Part shown: in pieces, positions 36,201 to 49,342 of the stretch
How the letters are laid out: every line of letters starts with the position of its first letter
How positions within the stretch are numbered: the first letter of the stretch is position 1
Assembly (NCBI GenBank): GCA_963580455.1
Contig: OY756972.1
Coordinates: 1,131,001 to 1,195,000 of the forward strand
Length of the DNA: 64,000 bases
Source: Euonymus europaeus
Lineage: Eukaryota > Streptophyta > Magnoliopsida > Celastrales > Celastraceae
Direction: 5' to 3'
Notes under the pieces: model-generated
Told to the model about the DNA's origin: nothing
Database searches by the model: none
What the model saw: only the letters and a program-made list of their open reading frames with translations
Translations under genes and position numbers: made by a program

Positions 36201-36869
36201 CGTTTTGGATTTTGATTTCAGAACTCGTGGCTAGTTGGTCTCGTTTCACCTAGTTAGCCGCGAAATGTGGTTTCTTTACGTAAACGGTTTTATGAATATC
36301 CGTTGACTCCGAGTTCTGAATTCGGTGATTTTTAGCTTGATTTCACATTACTTTTCGAGCTCTACAATCCTGGCGTTTCGGATTTTGATTTCATAACTCG
36401 TGGCTAGTTGGTCTCATTTCACCTATTTAGCCGCGAAATGTGGTTTCTTTACGTAAACGGTTTTATGAATATCCGTTGACTCCGAGTTCTGAATTCGGTG
36501 ATTTTTAGCTTGATTTCACACTACTTTTCGAGCTCTACAATCCTGGCATTTCGGATTTTGATTTCAGAACTCGTGGCTAGTTGGTCTCGTTTCACCTAGT
36601 TAGCCGCGAAATGTGGTTTCTTTACGTAAACGGTTTTATGAATATCCGTTGACTCCGAGTTCTGAATTCGGTGATTTTTAGCTTGATTTCACACTAATTT
36701 TTGAGCTCTACGATCCTGGCGTTTCGGATTTTGATTTCAGAACTCGTGGATAGTTGGTCTCGTTTCACCTAGTTAGCCGCGAAATGTGGTTTCTTTACGT
36801 AAACGGTTTTATGAATATCCGTTGACTCCGAGTTCTGAATTCGGTGATTTTTAGCTTGATTTCACACTA
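33274..36869. repeat. Super-HOR copy B (21 monomers, 3596 bp)
   Basis: It matches copy C for its first twelve monomers (33274-35312), including a private ggaatttaaga G monomer at 33781, ttcgataat in T and cagaaatcatgg at 34794. It then diverges from the T/consensus hybrid at 35313. Its last six monomers (35832-36869) match 32236-33273, including cctatttag (36351 and 32755). It has one 160-bp monomer at 34300 with an extra 1-bp loss in ggcgttcgg. Confidence 0.88.
35313..35485. repeat. T/consensus hybrid monomer
   Basis: It starts attttcgtgc with gtagg as T but has consensus aaacgg, ttcggtg and cacacta. The exchange lies between base 59 and 109. The expected P, S, N and E monomers are missing after it, so this exchange explains why copy B is one monomer shorter than copies C and D and differs in its second half. 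Confidence 0.82.
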
Positions 36870-39800
36870 CTTTTCGAGCTCTACAATCCTGGCATTTCGG
36901 ATTTTGATTTCAGAACTCGTGCCTAGTAGGTCTCGTTTCACGTAGTTAGCCGCAAATACGTAAACGGTTTTATGAATATCCATTGACTCCGAGTTCTAAA
37001 TTCGGTGTTTTTTAGCTTGATTACACACTCCTTTTCGAGCTCTACAATCCTGGCATTTCGGATTTTGATTTCAAAACTCGTGGCTAGTAGGTCTCGTTTC
37101 ACCTAGTTAGCCGCGAAATGTGGTTTCTTTACGTAAACGGTTTTATGAATATCCGTTGACTCCGAGTTCTGAATTCGGTGATTTTTAGCTTGATTTCACA
37201 CTACTTTTCGAGCTCTACAATCCTGGCGTTTCGGATTTTGATTTCAGAACTCGTGGCTAGTTGGTCTCGTTTCACCTAGTTAGCCGCGAAATGTGGTTTC
37301 TTTACTTAAACGGTTTTAGGAATATCCGTTGACTCCGAGTTTTGAATTCGGCGATTTTTAGCTTGATTTCACACTACTTTTCGAGCTGTACGATCCTGGA
37401 ATTTAAGATTTTGATTTCAGAACTCGTGGCTAGTAGGTCTCGTTTCACCTTGTTAGCCGCGAAATGTGGTTTCTTTACGTAAACGGTTTTATGAATATCT
37501 GTTGACTCCGAGTTCTGAATTCAGTGATTTTTAGCTTGATTTCACACTAATTTTCGTGCTCTACGATCCTGGCGTTTCGGATTTTGATTTCAGAACTCGT
37601 GGCTAGTAGGTCTCGTTTCACCTAGTTAGCCGCGAAATGTGGTTTCTTTACGTAAACAGTTTTATGAATATCCGTTGACTCCGAGTTCTGAATTCGATAA
37701 TTTTTAGCTTGATTTCAGACTACTTTTCGAGCTCTACAATCTTGGCATTTCGGATTTTGATTTCAGAACTCGTGGCTAGTAGGTCTCGATTCACCTATTT
37801 TGCCGCAAAATGTGGTTTCTTTACGTAAACGGTTTTATGAATATCCGTTGACTCCGAGTTTTGAATTCGGTGATTTTTAGCTTGATTTCACACTACTTTT
37901 CGAGCTCTACAATCCTGGCGTTTCGGATTTTGATTTCAGAACTCGTGGCTAGTAGGTCTCGTTTCACGTAGTTAGCCGCGAATACGTAAACGGTTTTATG
38001 AATATCCGTTGACTCCGAGTTCTGAATTCGGTGATTTTTAGCTTGATTTCACACTAATTTTTGAGCTCTACGATCCTGGCGTTTCGGATTTTGATTTCAG
38101 AACTCGTGGCTAGTTGGTCTCGTTTCACCTAGTTAGCCGCGAAATGTGGTTTCTTTACGTAAACGGTTTTATGAATATCCGTTGACTCCGAGTTCTGAAT
38201 TCGGTGATTTTTAGCTTGATTTCACACTACTTTTCGAGCTCTACAATCCTGGCGTTTCGGATTTTGATTTCAGAACTCGTGCCTAGTAGGTCTCGTTTCA
38301 CGTAGTTAGCCGCAAATACGTAAACGGTTTTATGAATATCCATTGACTCCGAGTTCTAAATTCGGTGTTTTTTAGCTTGATTACACACTCCTTTTCGAGC
38401 TCTACAATCCTGGCATTTCGGATTTTGATTTCAGAAATCATGGCTAGTAGGTCTCGTTTCACCTAGTTAGCCGCGAAATGTGGTTTCTTTACGTAAACGG
38501 TTTTATGAATATCCGTTGACTCCGAGTTCTGAATTCGGTGATTTTTAGCTTGATTTCACGCTACTTTTCGAGCTCTACAATCCTGGCGTTTCGGATTTTG
38601 ATTTCAGAACTCGTGGCTAGTTTGTCTCGTTTCACCTAGTTAGCCGCGAAATGTGGTTTCTTTACTTAAACGGTTTTAGGAATATCCGTTGACTCCGAGT
38701 TTTGAATTCGGCGATTTTTAGCTTGATTTCACACTACTTTTCGAGCTGTACGATCCTGGCATTTCGGATTTTGATTTCAGAACTCGTGGCTAGTAGGTCT
38801 CGTTTCACCTAGTTAGCCGCGAAATGTGGTTTCTTTACGTAAACGGTTTTATGAATATCCGTTGACTCCGAGTTCTGAATTCAGTGATTTTTAGCTTGAT
38901 TTCACACTAATTTTCGTGCTCTACGATCCTGGCGTTTCGGATTTTGATTTCAGAACTCGTGGCTAGTAGGTCTCGTTTCACCTAGTTAGCCGCGAAATGT
39001 GGTTTCTTTACGTAAACAGTTTTATGAATATCCGTTGACTCCGAGTTCTGAATTCGATGATTTTTAGCTTGATTTCAGACTACTTTTCGAGCTCTACAAT
39101 CCTGGCATTTCGGATTTTGATTTCAGAACTCGTGGCTAGTAGGTCTCGATTCACCTATTTTGCCGCAAAATGTGGTTTCTTTACGTAAACGGTTTTATGA
39201 ATATCCGTTGACTCCGAGTTTTGAATTCGGTGATTTTTAGCTTGATTTCACACTACTTTTCGAGCTCTACAATCCTGGCGTTTCGGATTTTGATTTCAGA
39301 ACTCGTGGCTAGTAGGTCTCGTTTCACGTAGTTAGCCGCGAATACGTAAACGGTTTTATGAATATCCGTTGACTCCGAGTTCTGAATTCGGTGATTTTTA
39401 GCTTGATTACACACTCCTTTTCGAGCTCTACAATCCTGGCATTTCGGATTTTGATTTCAGAACTCGTGGCTAGTAGGTCTCGTTTCACCTAGTTAGCCGC
39501 GAAATGTGGTTTCTTTACGTAAACGGTTTTATTAATATCCGTTGACTCCGAGTTTTGAATTCGGTGATTTTTAGCTTGATTTCACACTACTTTTCGAGCT
39601 CTACGATCCTGGGGTTTCGGATTTTGATTTCAGAACTCGTGGCTAGTTGGTCTCGTTTCACCTAGTTAGCCGCGAAATGTGGTTTCTTTACGTAAACGGT
39701 TTTATGAATATACGTTGACTCCGAGTTCTGAATTCGGTGATTTTTAGCTTGATTTCACACTACTTTTCGAGCTCTACAATCTTGGCGTTTCGGATTTTGA

Positions 39801-40627
39801 TTTCAGAACTCGTGGCTAGTTGGTCTCGTTTCACCTAGTTAGCCGCGAAATGTGGTTTCTTTACGTAAACGGTTTTATGAATATCCGTTGACTCCGAGTT
39901 CTGAATTCGGTGATTTTTAGCTTGATTTCACACTACTTTTCGAGCTCTACAATCCTGGCGTTTCGGATTTTGATTTCAGAACTCGTGGCTAGTTGGTCTC
40001 GTTTCACCTAGTTAGCCGCGAAATGTGGTTTCTTTACGTAAACGGTTTTATGAATATCCGTTGACTCCGAGTTCTGAATTCGGTGATTTTTAGCTTGATT
40101 TCACACTAATTTTCGAGCTCTACGATCCTGGCGTTTTGGATTTTGATTTCAGAACTCGTGGCTAGTTGGTCTCGTTTCACCTAGTTAGCCGCGAAATGTG
40201 GTTTCTTTACGTAAACGGTTTTATGAATATCCGTTGACTCCGAGTTCTGAATTCGGTGATTTTTAGCTTGATTTCACATTACTTTTCGAGCTCTACAATC
40301 CTGGCGTTTCGGATTTTGATTTCAGAACTCGTGGCTAGTTGGTCTCGTTTCACCTAGTTAGCCGCGAAATGTGGTTTCTTTACGTAAACGGTTTTATGAA
40401 TATCCGTTGACTCCGAGTTCTGAATTCGGTGATTTTTAGCTTGATTTCACACTAATTTTCGAGCTCTACGATCCTGGCGTTTTGGATTTTGATTTCAGAA
40501 CTCGTGGCTAGTTGGTCTCGTTTCACCTAGTTAGCCGCGAAATGTGGTTTCTTTACGTAAACGGTTTTATGAATATCCGTTGACTCCGAGTTCTGAATTC
40601 GGTGATTTTTAGCTTGATTTCACACTA
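36870..40627. repeat. Super-HOR copy C (22 monomers, 3758 bp)
   Basis: Two half-cassettes: gtgcctag-short, caaaactcg, R, G (ggaatttaaga, accttg, atctg), T, P, S, atttttgag; then gtgcctag-short, cagaaatcatgg, R (gtttgtctc), G, T, P, S, N, E (gggg), consensus with aatcttgg, and three more. Four short monomers (36870, 37896, 38230, 39256). It is directly followed by an almost identical copy D. Confidence 0.93.
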
Positions 40628-43600
40628 CTTTTCGAGCTCTACAATCCTGGCATTTCGGATTTTGATTTCAGAACTCGTGCCTAGTAGGTCTCGTTTCACG
40701 TAGTTAGCCGCAAATACGTAAACGGTTTTATGAATATCCATTGACTCCGAGTTCTAAATTCGGTGTTTTTTAGCTTGATTACACACTCCTTTTCGAGCTC
40801 TACAATCCTGGCATTTCGGATTTTGATTTCAAAACTCGTGGCTAGTAGGTCTCGTTTCACCTAGTTAGCCGCGAAATGTGGTTTCTTTACGTAAACGGTT
40901 TTATGAATATCCGTTGACTCCGAGTTCTGAATTCGGTGATTTTTAGCTTGATTTCACACTACTTTTCGAGCTCTACAATCCTGGCGTTTCGGATTTTGAT
41001 TTCAGAACTCGTGGCTAGTTGGTCTCGTTTCACCTAGTTAGCCGCGAAATGTGGTTTCTTTACTTAAACGGTTTTAGGAATATCCGTTGACTCCGAGTTT
41101 TGAATTCGGCGATTTTTAGCTTGATTTCACACTACTTTTCGAGCTGTACGATCCTGGAATTTAAGATTTTGATTTCAGAACTCGTGGCTAGTAGGTCTCG
41201 TTTCACCTTGTTAGCCGCGAAATGTGGTTTCTTTACGTAAACGGTTTTATGAATATCTGTTGACTCCGAGTTCTGAATTCAGTGATTTTTAGCTTGATTT
41301 CACACTAATTTTCGTGCTCTACGATCCTGGCGTTTCGGATTTTGATTTCAGAACTCGTGGCTAGTAGGTCTCGTTTCACCTAGTTAGCCGCGAAATGTGG
41401 TTTCTTTACGTAAACAGTTTTATGAATATCCGTTGACTCCGAGTTCTGAATTCGATAATTTTTAGCTTGATTTCAGACTACTTTTCGAGCTCTACAATCC
41501 TGGCATTTCGGATTTTGATTTCAGAACTCGTGGCTAGTAGGTCTCGATTCACCTATTTTGCCGCAAAATGTGGTTTCTTTACGTAAACGGTTTTATGAAT
41601 ATCCGTTGACTCCGAGTTTTGAATTCGGTGATTTTTAGCTTGATTTCACACTACTTTTCGAGCTCTACAATCCTGGCGTTTCGGATTTTGATTTCAGAAC
41701 TCGTGGCTAGTAGGTCTCGTTTCACGTAGTTAGCCGCGAATACGTAAACGGTTTTATGAATATCCGTTGACTCCGAGTTCTGAATTCGGTGATTTTTAGC
41801 TTGATTTCACACTAATTTTTGAGCTCTACGATCCTGGCGTTTCGGATTTTGATTTCAGAACTCGTGGCTAGTTGGTCTCGTTTCACCTAGTTAGCCGCGA
41901 AATGTGGTTTCTTTACGTAAACGGTTTTATGAATATCCGTTGACTCCGAGTTCTGAATTCGGTGATTTTTAGCTTGATTTCACACTACTTTTCGAGCTCT
42001 ACAATCCTGGCGTTTCGGATTTTGATTTCAGAACTCGTGCCTAGTAGGTCTCGTTTCACGTAGTTAGCCGCAAATACGTAAACGGTTTTATGAATATCCA
42101 TTGACTCCGAGTTCTAAATTCGGTGTTTTTTAGCTTGATTACACACTCCTTTTCGAGCTCTACAATCCTGGCATTTCGGATTTTGATTTCAGAAATCATG
42201 GCTAGTAGGTCTCGTTTCACCTAGTTAGCCGCGAAATGTGGTTTCTTTACGTAAACGGTTTTATGAATATCCGTTGACTCCGAGTTCTGAATTCGGTGAT
42301 TTTTAGCTTGATTTCACGCTACTTTTCGAGCTCTACAATCCTGGCGTTTCGGATTTTGATTTCAGAACTCGTGGCTAGTTTGTCTCGTTTCACCTAGTTA
42401 GCCGCGAAATGTGGTTTCTTTACTTAAACGGTTTTAGGAATATCCGTTGACTCCGAGTTTTGAATTCGGCGATTTTTAGCTTGATTTCACACTACTTTTC
42501 GAGCTGTACGATCCTGGCATTTCGGATTTTGATTTCAGAACTCGTGGCTAGTAGGTCTCGTTTCACCTAGTTAGCCGCGAAATGTGGTTTCTTTACGTAA
42601 ACGGTTTTATGAATATCCGTTGACTCCGAGTTCTGAATTCAGTGATTTTTAGCTTGATTTCACACTAATTTTCGTGCTCTACGATCCTGGCGTTTCGGAT
42701 TTTGATTTCAGAACTCGTGGCTAGTAGGTCTCGTTTCACCTAGTTAGCCGCGAAATGTGGTTTCTTTACGTAAACAGTTTTATGAATATCCGTTGACTCC
42801 GAGTTCTGAATTCGATGATTTTTAGCTTGATTTCAGACTACTTTTCGAGCTCTACAATCCTGGCATTTCGGATTTTGATTTCAGAACTCGTGGCTAGTAG
42901 GTCTCGATTCACCTATTTTGCCGCAAAATGTGGTTTCTTTACGTAAACGGTTTTATGAATATCCGTTGACTCCGAGTTTTGAATTCGGTGATTTTTAGCT
43001 TGATTTCACACTACTTTTCGAGCTCTACAATCCTGGCGTTTCGGATTTTGATTTCAGAACTCGTGGCTAGTAGGTCTCGTTTCACGTAGTTAGCCGCGAA
43101 TACGTAAACGGTTTTATGAATATCCGTTGACTCCGAGTTCTGAATTCGGTGATTTTTAGCTTGATTACACACTCCTTTTCGAGCTCTACAATCCTGGCAT
43201 TTCGGATTTTGATTTCAGAACTCGTGGCTAGTAGGTCTCGTTTCACCTAGTTAGCCGCGAAATGTGGTTTCTTTACGTAAACGGTTTTATTAATATCCGT
43301 TGACTCCGAGTTTTGAATTCGGTGATTTTTTGCTTGATTTCACACTACTTTTCGAGCTCTACGATCCTGGGGTTTCGGATTTTGATTTCAGAACTCGTGG
43401 CTAGTTGGTCTCGTTTCACCTAGTTAGCCGCGAAATGTGGTTTCTTTACGTAAACGGTTTTATGAATATACGTTGACTCCGAGTTCTGAATTCGGTGATT
43501 TTTAGCTTGATTTCACACTACTTTTCGAGCTCTACAATCTTGGCGTTTCGGATTTTGATTTCAGAACTCGTGGCTAGTTGGTCTCGTTTCACCTAGTTAG

Positions 43601-44385
43601 CCGCGAAATGTGGTTTCTTTACGTAAACGGTTTTATGAATATCCGTTGACTCCGAGTTCTGAATTCGGTGATTTTTAGCTTGATTTCACACTACTTTTCG
43701 AGCTCTACAATCCTGGCGTTTCGGATTTTGATTTCAGAACTCGTGGCTAGTTGGTCTCGTTTCACCTAGTTAGCCGCGAAATGTGGTTTCTTTACGTAAA
43801 CGGTTTTATGAATATCCGTTGACTCCGAGTTCTGAATTCGGTGATTTTTAGCTTGATTTCACACTAATTTTCGAGCTCTACGATCCTGGCGTTTTGGATT
43901 TTGATTTCAGAACTCGTGGCTAGTTGGTCTCGTTTCACCTAGTTAGCCGCGAAATGTGGTTTCTTTACGTAAACGGTTTTATGAATATCCGTTGACTCCG
44001 AGTTCTGAATTCGGTGATTTTTAGCTTGATTTCACATTACTTTTCGAGCTCTACAATCCTGGCGTTTCGGATTTTGATTTCAGAACTCGTGGCTAGTTGG
44101 TCTCGTTTCACCTAGTTAGCCGCGAAATGTGGTTTCTTTACGTAAACGGTTTTATGAATATCCGTTGACTCCGAGTTCTGAATTCGGTGATTTTTAGCTT
44201 GATTTCACACTAATTTTCGAGCTCTACGATCCTGGAGTTTTGGATTTTGATTTCAGAACTCGTGGCTAGTTGGTCTCGTTTCACCTAGTTAGCCGCGAAA
44301 TGTGGTTTCTTTACGTAAACGGTTTTATGAATATCCGTTGACTCCGAGTTCTGAATTCGGTGATTTTTAGCTTGATTTCACATTA
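40628..44385. repeat. Super-HOR copy D (22 monomers, 3758 bp)
   Basis: Tandem duplicate of copy C. Every private variant of C that I tracked recurs 3758 bp downstream: ggaatttaaga at 41135, cagaaatcatgg at 42149, gtttgtctc at 42322, gggg at 43348 and aatcttgg at 43521. The differences I noticed are few: aatcttggca in C only (37723), ttttttgctt in D only (43175), and two bases in the last monomer (40455 against 44213). This is the youngest large duplication in the window. Confidence 0.93.
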
Positions 44386-45065
44386 CTTTTCGAGCTCTAC
44401 AATCCTGGCGTTTCGGATTTTGATTTCATAACTCGTGGCTAGTTGGTCTCATTTCACCTAGTTAGCCGCGAAATGTGGTTTCTTTACGTAAACGGTTTTA
44501 TGAATATCCGTTGACTCCGAGTTCTAAATTCAGTGATTTTTAGCTTGATTTCACACTACTTTTCGAGCTCTACAATCCTGGCATTTCAGATTTTGATTTC
44601 AGAACTCGTGGCTAGTTGGTCTCGTTTCACCTAGTTAGCCGCGAAATGTGGTTTCTTTACGTAAACGGTTTTATGAATATCCGTTGACTCCGAGTTCTGA
44701 ATTCGGTGATTTTTAGCTTGATTTCACACTAATTTTTGAGCTCTACGATCCTGGCGTTTCGGATTTTGATTTCAGAACTCGTGGCTAGTTGGTCTCGTTT
44801 CACCTAGTTAGCCGCGAAATGTGGTTTCTTTACGTAAACGGTTTTATGAATATCCGTTGACTCCGAGTTCTGAATTCGGTGATTTTTAGCTTGATTTCAC
44901 ACTACTTTTCGAGCTCTACAATCCTGGCGTTTCGGATTTTGATTTCAGAACTCGTGCCTAGTAGGTCTTGTTTCACGTAGTTAGCCGCAAATACGTAAAC
45001 GGTTTTATGAATATCCATTGACTCCGAGTTCTAAATTCGGTGTTTTTTAGCTTGATTACACACTC
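44386..45065. repeat. Junction block after the super-HOR
   Basis: A cataact/ctcatttc monomer with ttctaaattcagtg (44386), ggcatttcaga (44559), atttttgag (44732) and a gtgcctag short monomer with gtcttgttt (44905). The series has left the 3758-bp register (a gtgcctag monomer would be expected at 44386) and joined the consensus-like block in front of the next cassette. Confidence 0.8.
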
Positions 45066-45238
45066 CTTTTCGAGCTCTACAATCCTGGCATTTCGGATTT
45101 TGATTTCAGAACTCGTGGCTAGTAGGTCTCGTTTCACCTAGTTAGCCGCGAAATGTGGTTTCTTTACGTAAACGGTTTTATGAATATCCGTTGACTCCGA
45201 GTTCTGAATTCGGTGATTTTTAGCTTGATTTCACACTA

Positions 45239-46437
45239 CTTTTCGAGCTCTACAATCCTGGCGTTTCGGATTTTGATTTCAGAACTCGTGGCTAGTTGGT
45301 CTCGTTTCACCTAGTTAGCCGCGAAATGTGGTTTCTTTACTTAAACGGTTTTAGGAATATCCGTTGACTCCGAGTTTTGAATTCGGCGATTTTTAGCTTG
45401 ATTTCACACTACTTTTCGAGCTGTACGATCCTGGCATTTCGGATTTTGATTTCAGAACTCGTGGCTAGTAGGTCTCGTTTCACCTAGTTAGCCGCGAAAT
45501 GTGGTTTCTTTACGTAAACGGTTTTATGAATATCCGTTGACTCCGAGTTCTGAATTCAGTGATTTTTAGCTTGATTTCACACTAATTTTCGTGCTCTACG
45601 ATCCTGGCGTTTGGGATTTTGATTTCAGAACTCGTGGCTAGTAGGTCTCGTTTCACCTAGTTAGCCGCGAAATGTGGTTTCTTTACGTAAACAGTTTTAT
45701 GAATATCCGTTGACTCCGAGTTCTGAATTCGATGATTTTTAGCTTGATTTCAGACAACTTTTCGAGCTCTACAATCCTGGCATTTCGGATTTTGATTTCA
45801 GAACTCGTGGCTAGTAGGTCTCGATTCACCTATTTTGCCGCAAAATGTGGTTTCTTTACGTAAACGGTTTTATGAATATCTGTTGACTCCGAGTTTTGAA
45901 TTCGGTGATTTTTAGCTTGATTTCACACTACTTTTCGAGCTCTACAATCCTGGCGTTTCGGATTTTGATTTCAGAACTCGTGGCTAGTAGGTCTCGTTTC
46001 ACGTAGTTAGCCGCGAATACGTAAACGGTTTTATGAATATCCGTTGACTCCGAGTTCTGAATTCGGTGATTTTTAGCTTGATTACACACTCCTTTTCGAG
46101 CTCTACAATCCTGGCATTTCGGATTTTGATTTCAGAACTCGTGGCTAGTAGGTCTCGTTTCACCTAGTTAGCCGCGAAATGTGGTTTCTTTACGTAAACG
46201 GTTTTATTAATATCCGTTGACTCCGAGTTTTGAATTCGGTGATTTTTAGCTTGATTTCACACTACTTTTCGAGCTCTACGATCCTGGCGTTTCGGATTTT
46301 GATTTCAGAACTCGTGGCTAGTTGGTCTCGTTTCACCTAGTTAGCCGCGAAATGTGGTTTCTTTACGTAAACGGTTTTATGAATATACGTTGACTCCGAG
46401 TTCTGAATTCGGTGATTTTTAGCTTGATTTCACACTA
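45239..46437. repeat. 7-mer cassette R-G-T-P-S-N-E (1199 bp)
   Basis: Complete cassette starting with the acttaaac R monomer. This is the last complete copy in the window. Private changes: tttggga and cagacaa in T (45585), atctgttg in P (45758). Confidence 0.9.
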
Positions 46438-47475
46438 CTTTTCGAGCTCTACAATCCTGGCGTTTCGGATTTTGATTTCAGAACTCGTGGCTAGTTGGTC
46501 TCGTTTCACCTAGTTAGCCGCGAAATGTGGTTTCTTTACGTAAACGGTTTTATGAATATCCGTTGACTCCGAGTTCTGAATTCGGTGATTTTTAGCTTGA
46601 TTTCACACTACTTTTCGAGCTCTACAATCCTGGCGTTTCGGATTTTGATTTCAGAACTCGTGGCTAGTTGGTCTCGTTTCACCTAGTTAGCCGCGAAATG
46701 TGGTTTCTTTACGTAAACGGTTTTATGAATATCCGTTGACTCCGAGTTCTGAATTCGGTGATTTTTAGCTTGATTTCACACTAATTTTCGAGCTCTACGA
46801 TCCTGGCGTTTTTGATTTTGATTTCAGAACTCGTGGCTAGTTGGTCTCGTTTCACCTAGTTAGCCGCGAAATGTGGTTTCTTTACGTAAACGGTTTTATG
46901 AATATCCGTTGACTCCGAGTTCTGAATTCGGTGATTTTTAGCTTGATTTCACATTACTTTTCGAGCTCTACAATCCTGGCGTTTCGGATTTTGATTTCAT
47001 AACTCGTGGCTAGTTGGTCTCATTTCACCTAGTTAGCCGCGAAATGTGGTTTCTTTACGTAAACGGTTTTATGAATATCCGTTGACTCCGAGTTCTGAAT
47101 TCGGTGATTTTTAGCTTGATTTCACACTACTTTTCGAGCTCTACAATCCTGGCATTTCGGATTTTGATTTCAGAACTCGTGGCTAGTTGGTCTCGTTTCA
47201 CCTAGTTAGCCGCGAAATGTGGTTTCTTTACGTAAACGGTTTTATGAATATCCGTTGACTCCGAGTTCTGAATTCGGTGATTTTTAGCTTGATTTCACAC
47301 TAATTTTTGAGCTCTACGATCCTGGCGTTTCGGATTTTGATTTCAGAACTCGTGGCTAGTTGGTCTCGTTTCACCTAGTTAGCCGCGAAATGTGGTTTCT
47401 TTACGTAAACGGTTTTATGAATATCCGTTGACTCCGAGTTCTGAATTCGGTGATTTTTAGCTTGATTTCACACTA

Positions 47476-48328
47476 CTTTTCGAGCTCTACAATCCTGGCG
47501 TTTCGGATTTTGATTTCAGAACTCGTGCATAGTAGGTCTCGTTTCACGTAGTTAGCCGCAAATACGTAAACGGTTTTATGAATATCCATTGACTCCGAGT
47601 TCTAAATTCGGTGTTTTTTAGCTTGATTACACACTCCTTTTCGAGCTCTACAATCCTGGCATTTCGGATTTTGATTTCAGAACTCGTGGCTAGTAGGTCT
47701 CGTTTCACCTAGTTAGCCGCGAAATGTGGTTTCTTTACGTAAACGGTTTTATGAATATCCGTTGACTCCGAGTTCTGAATTCGGTGATTTTTAGCTTGAT
47801 TTCACACTACTTTTCGAGCTCTACGATCCTGGCGTTTCGGATTTTGATTTCAGAACTCGTGGCTAGTTGGTCTCGTTTCACCTAGTTAGCCGCGAAATGT
47901 GGTTTCTTTACGTAAACGGTTTTATGAATATCCGTTGACTCCGAGTTCTGAATTCGGTGATTTTTAGCTTGATTTCACACTACTTTTCGAGCTCTACAAT
48001 CCTGGCATTTCGGATTTTGATTTCAGAACTCGTGGCTAGTTGGTCTCGTTTCACCTAGTTAGCCGCGAAATGTGGTTTCTTTACGTAAACGGTTTTATGA
48101 ATATCCGTTGACTCCGAGTTCTGAATTCGGTGATTTTTAGCTTGATTTCACACTAATTTTTGAGCTCTACGATCCTGGCGTTTCGGATTTTGATTTCAGA
48201 ACTCGTGGCTAGTTGGTCTCATTTCACCTAGTTAGCCGCGAAATGTGGTTTCTTTACGTAAACGGTTTTATGAATATCCGTTGACTCCGAGTTCTGAATT
48301 CGGTGATTTTTAGCTTGATTTCACACTA
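47476..48328. repeat. 5-mer HOR (853 bp), first copy
   Basis: Short gtgcatag monomer, ggcattt with gtagg, gatcc consensus-like, ggcattt with gttgg, and atttttgag: 5 x 173 - 12 = 853. The same five-member series is at 50727-51579 and 52779-53631, and a truncated or extended form starts at 48329, 51580 and 53632. Confidence 0.88.
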
Positions 48329-48835
48329 CTTTTCGAGCTCTACAATCCTGGCGTTTCGGATTTTGATTTTAGAACTCGTGCCTAGTAGGTCTCGTTTCAC
48401 GTAGTTAGCCGCAAATACGTAAACGGTTTTATGAATATCCATTGACTCCGAGTTCTGAATTCGGTGATTTTTAGCTTGATTACACACTCCTTTTCGAGCT
48501 CTACAATCCTGGCATTTCGGATTTTGATTTCAGAACTCGTGGCTAGTAGGTCTCGTTTCACCTAGTTAGCCGCGAAATGTGGTTTCTTTACGTAAACGGT
48601 TTTATGAATATCCGTTGACTCCGAGTTCTGAATTCGGTGATTTTTAGCTTGATTTCACACTACTTTTCGAGCTCTACGATCCTGGCGTTTCGGATTTTGA
48701 TTTCAGAACTCGTGGCTAGTTGGTCTCGTTTCACCTAGTTAGCCGCGAAATGTGGTTTCTTTACGTAAACGGTTTTATGAATATCCGTTGACTCCGAGTT
48801 CTGAATTCGGTGATTTTTAGCTTGATTTCACACTA

Positions 48836-49008
48836 ATTTTCGAGCTCTACGATCCTGGCGTTTTGGATTTTGATTTCAGAACTCGTGGCTAGTAGGTCTC
48901 GTTTCACCTAGTTAGCCGCGAAATGTGGTTTCTTTACGTAAACAGTTTTATGAATATCCGTTGACTCCGAGTTCTGAATTCGATGATTTTTAGCTTGATC
49001 TCAGACTA
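48836..49008. repeat. attttcg..ttttgg / T hybrid monomer
   Basis: It starts attttcgag, gatcc, ggcgttttgg like the cacatta monomers, then has gtagg, aaacag, ttcgatg and cagacta as T, and precedes P. The exchange lies between base 29 and 59 and removed R and G from the cassette. The counterpart 3251 bp downstream (52087) is not hybrid, so the next copy loses register there. Confidence 0.82.
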
Positions 49009-49342
49009 CTTTTCGAGCTCTACAATCCTGGCATTTCGGATTTTGATTTCAGAACTCGTGGCTAGTAGGTCTCGATTCACCTATTTTGCCGCAAAATGTG
49101 GTTTCTTTACGTAAACGGTTTTATGAATATCCGTTGACTCCGAGTTTTGAATTCGGTGATTTTTAGCTTGATTTCACACTACTTTTCGAGCTCTACAATC
49201 CTGGCGTTTCGGATTTTGATTTCAGAACTCGTGGCTAGTAGGTCTCGTTTCACGTAGTTAGCCGCGAATACGTAAACGGTTTTATGAATATCCGTTGACT
49301 CCGAGTTCTGAATTCGGTGATTTTTAGCTTGATTACACACTC

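Larger units (their letters stand above)
46092..49342. repeat. 19-mer HOR copy 1 (3251 bp)
   Basis: N, E, six consensus-like monomers, a gtgcatag short monomer (47476), four monomers, a gtgcctag short monomer with ttttagaac (48329), two monomers, a hybrid (48836), P (49009) and S (49182). Three short monomers: 19 x 173 - 36 = 3251. The next N starts exactly 3251 bp later. Confidence 0.9.

Noticed and set aside
36870..44385. Assembly artefact as the explanation of the 3758-bp tandem copies
   Set aside because: The copies are not identical (for example 37723 against 41481, 43175 against 39417, and 44213 against 40455), which a simple duplicated contig would be. Not excluded, but not favoured without reads.
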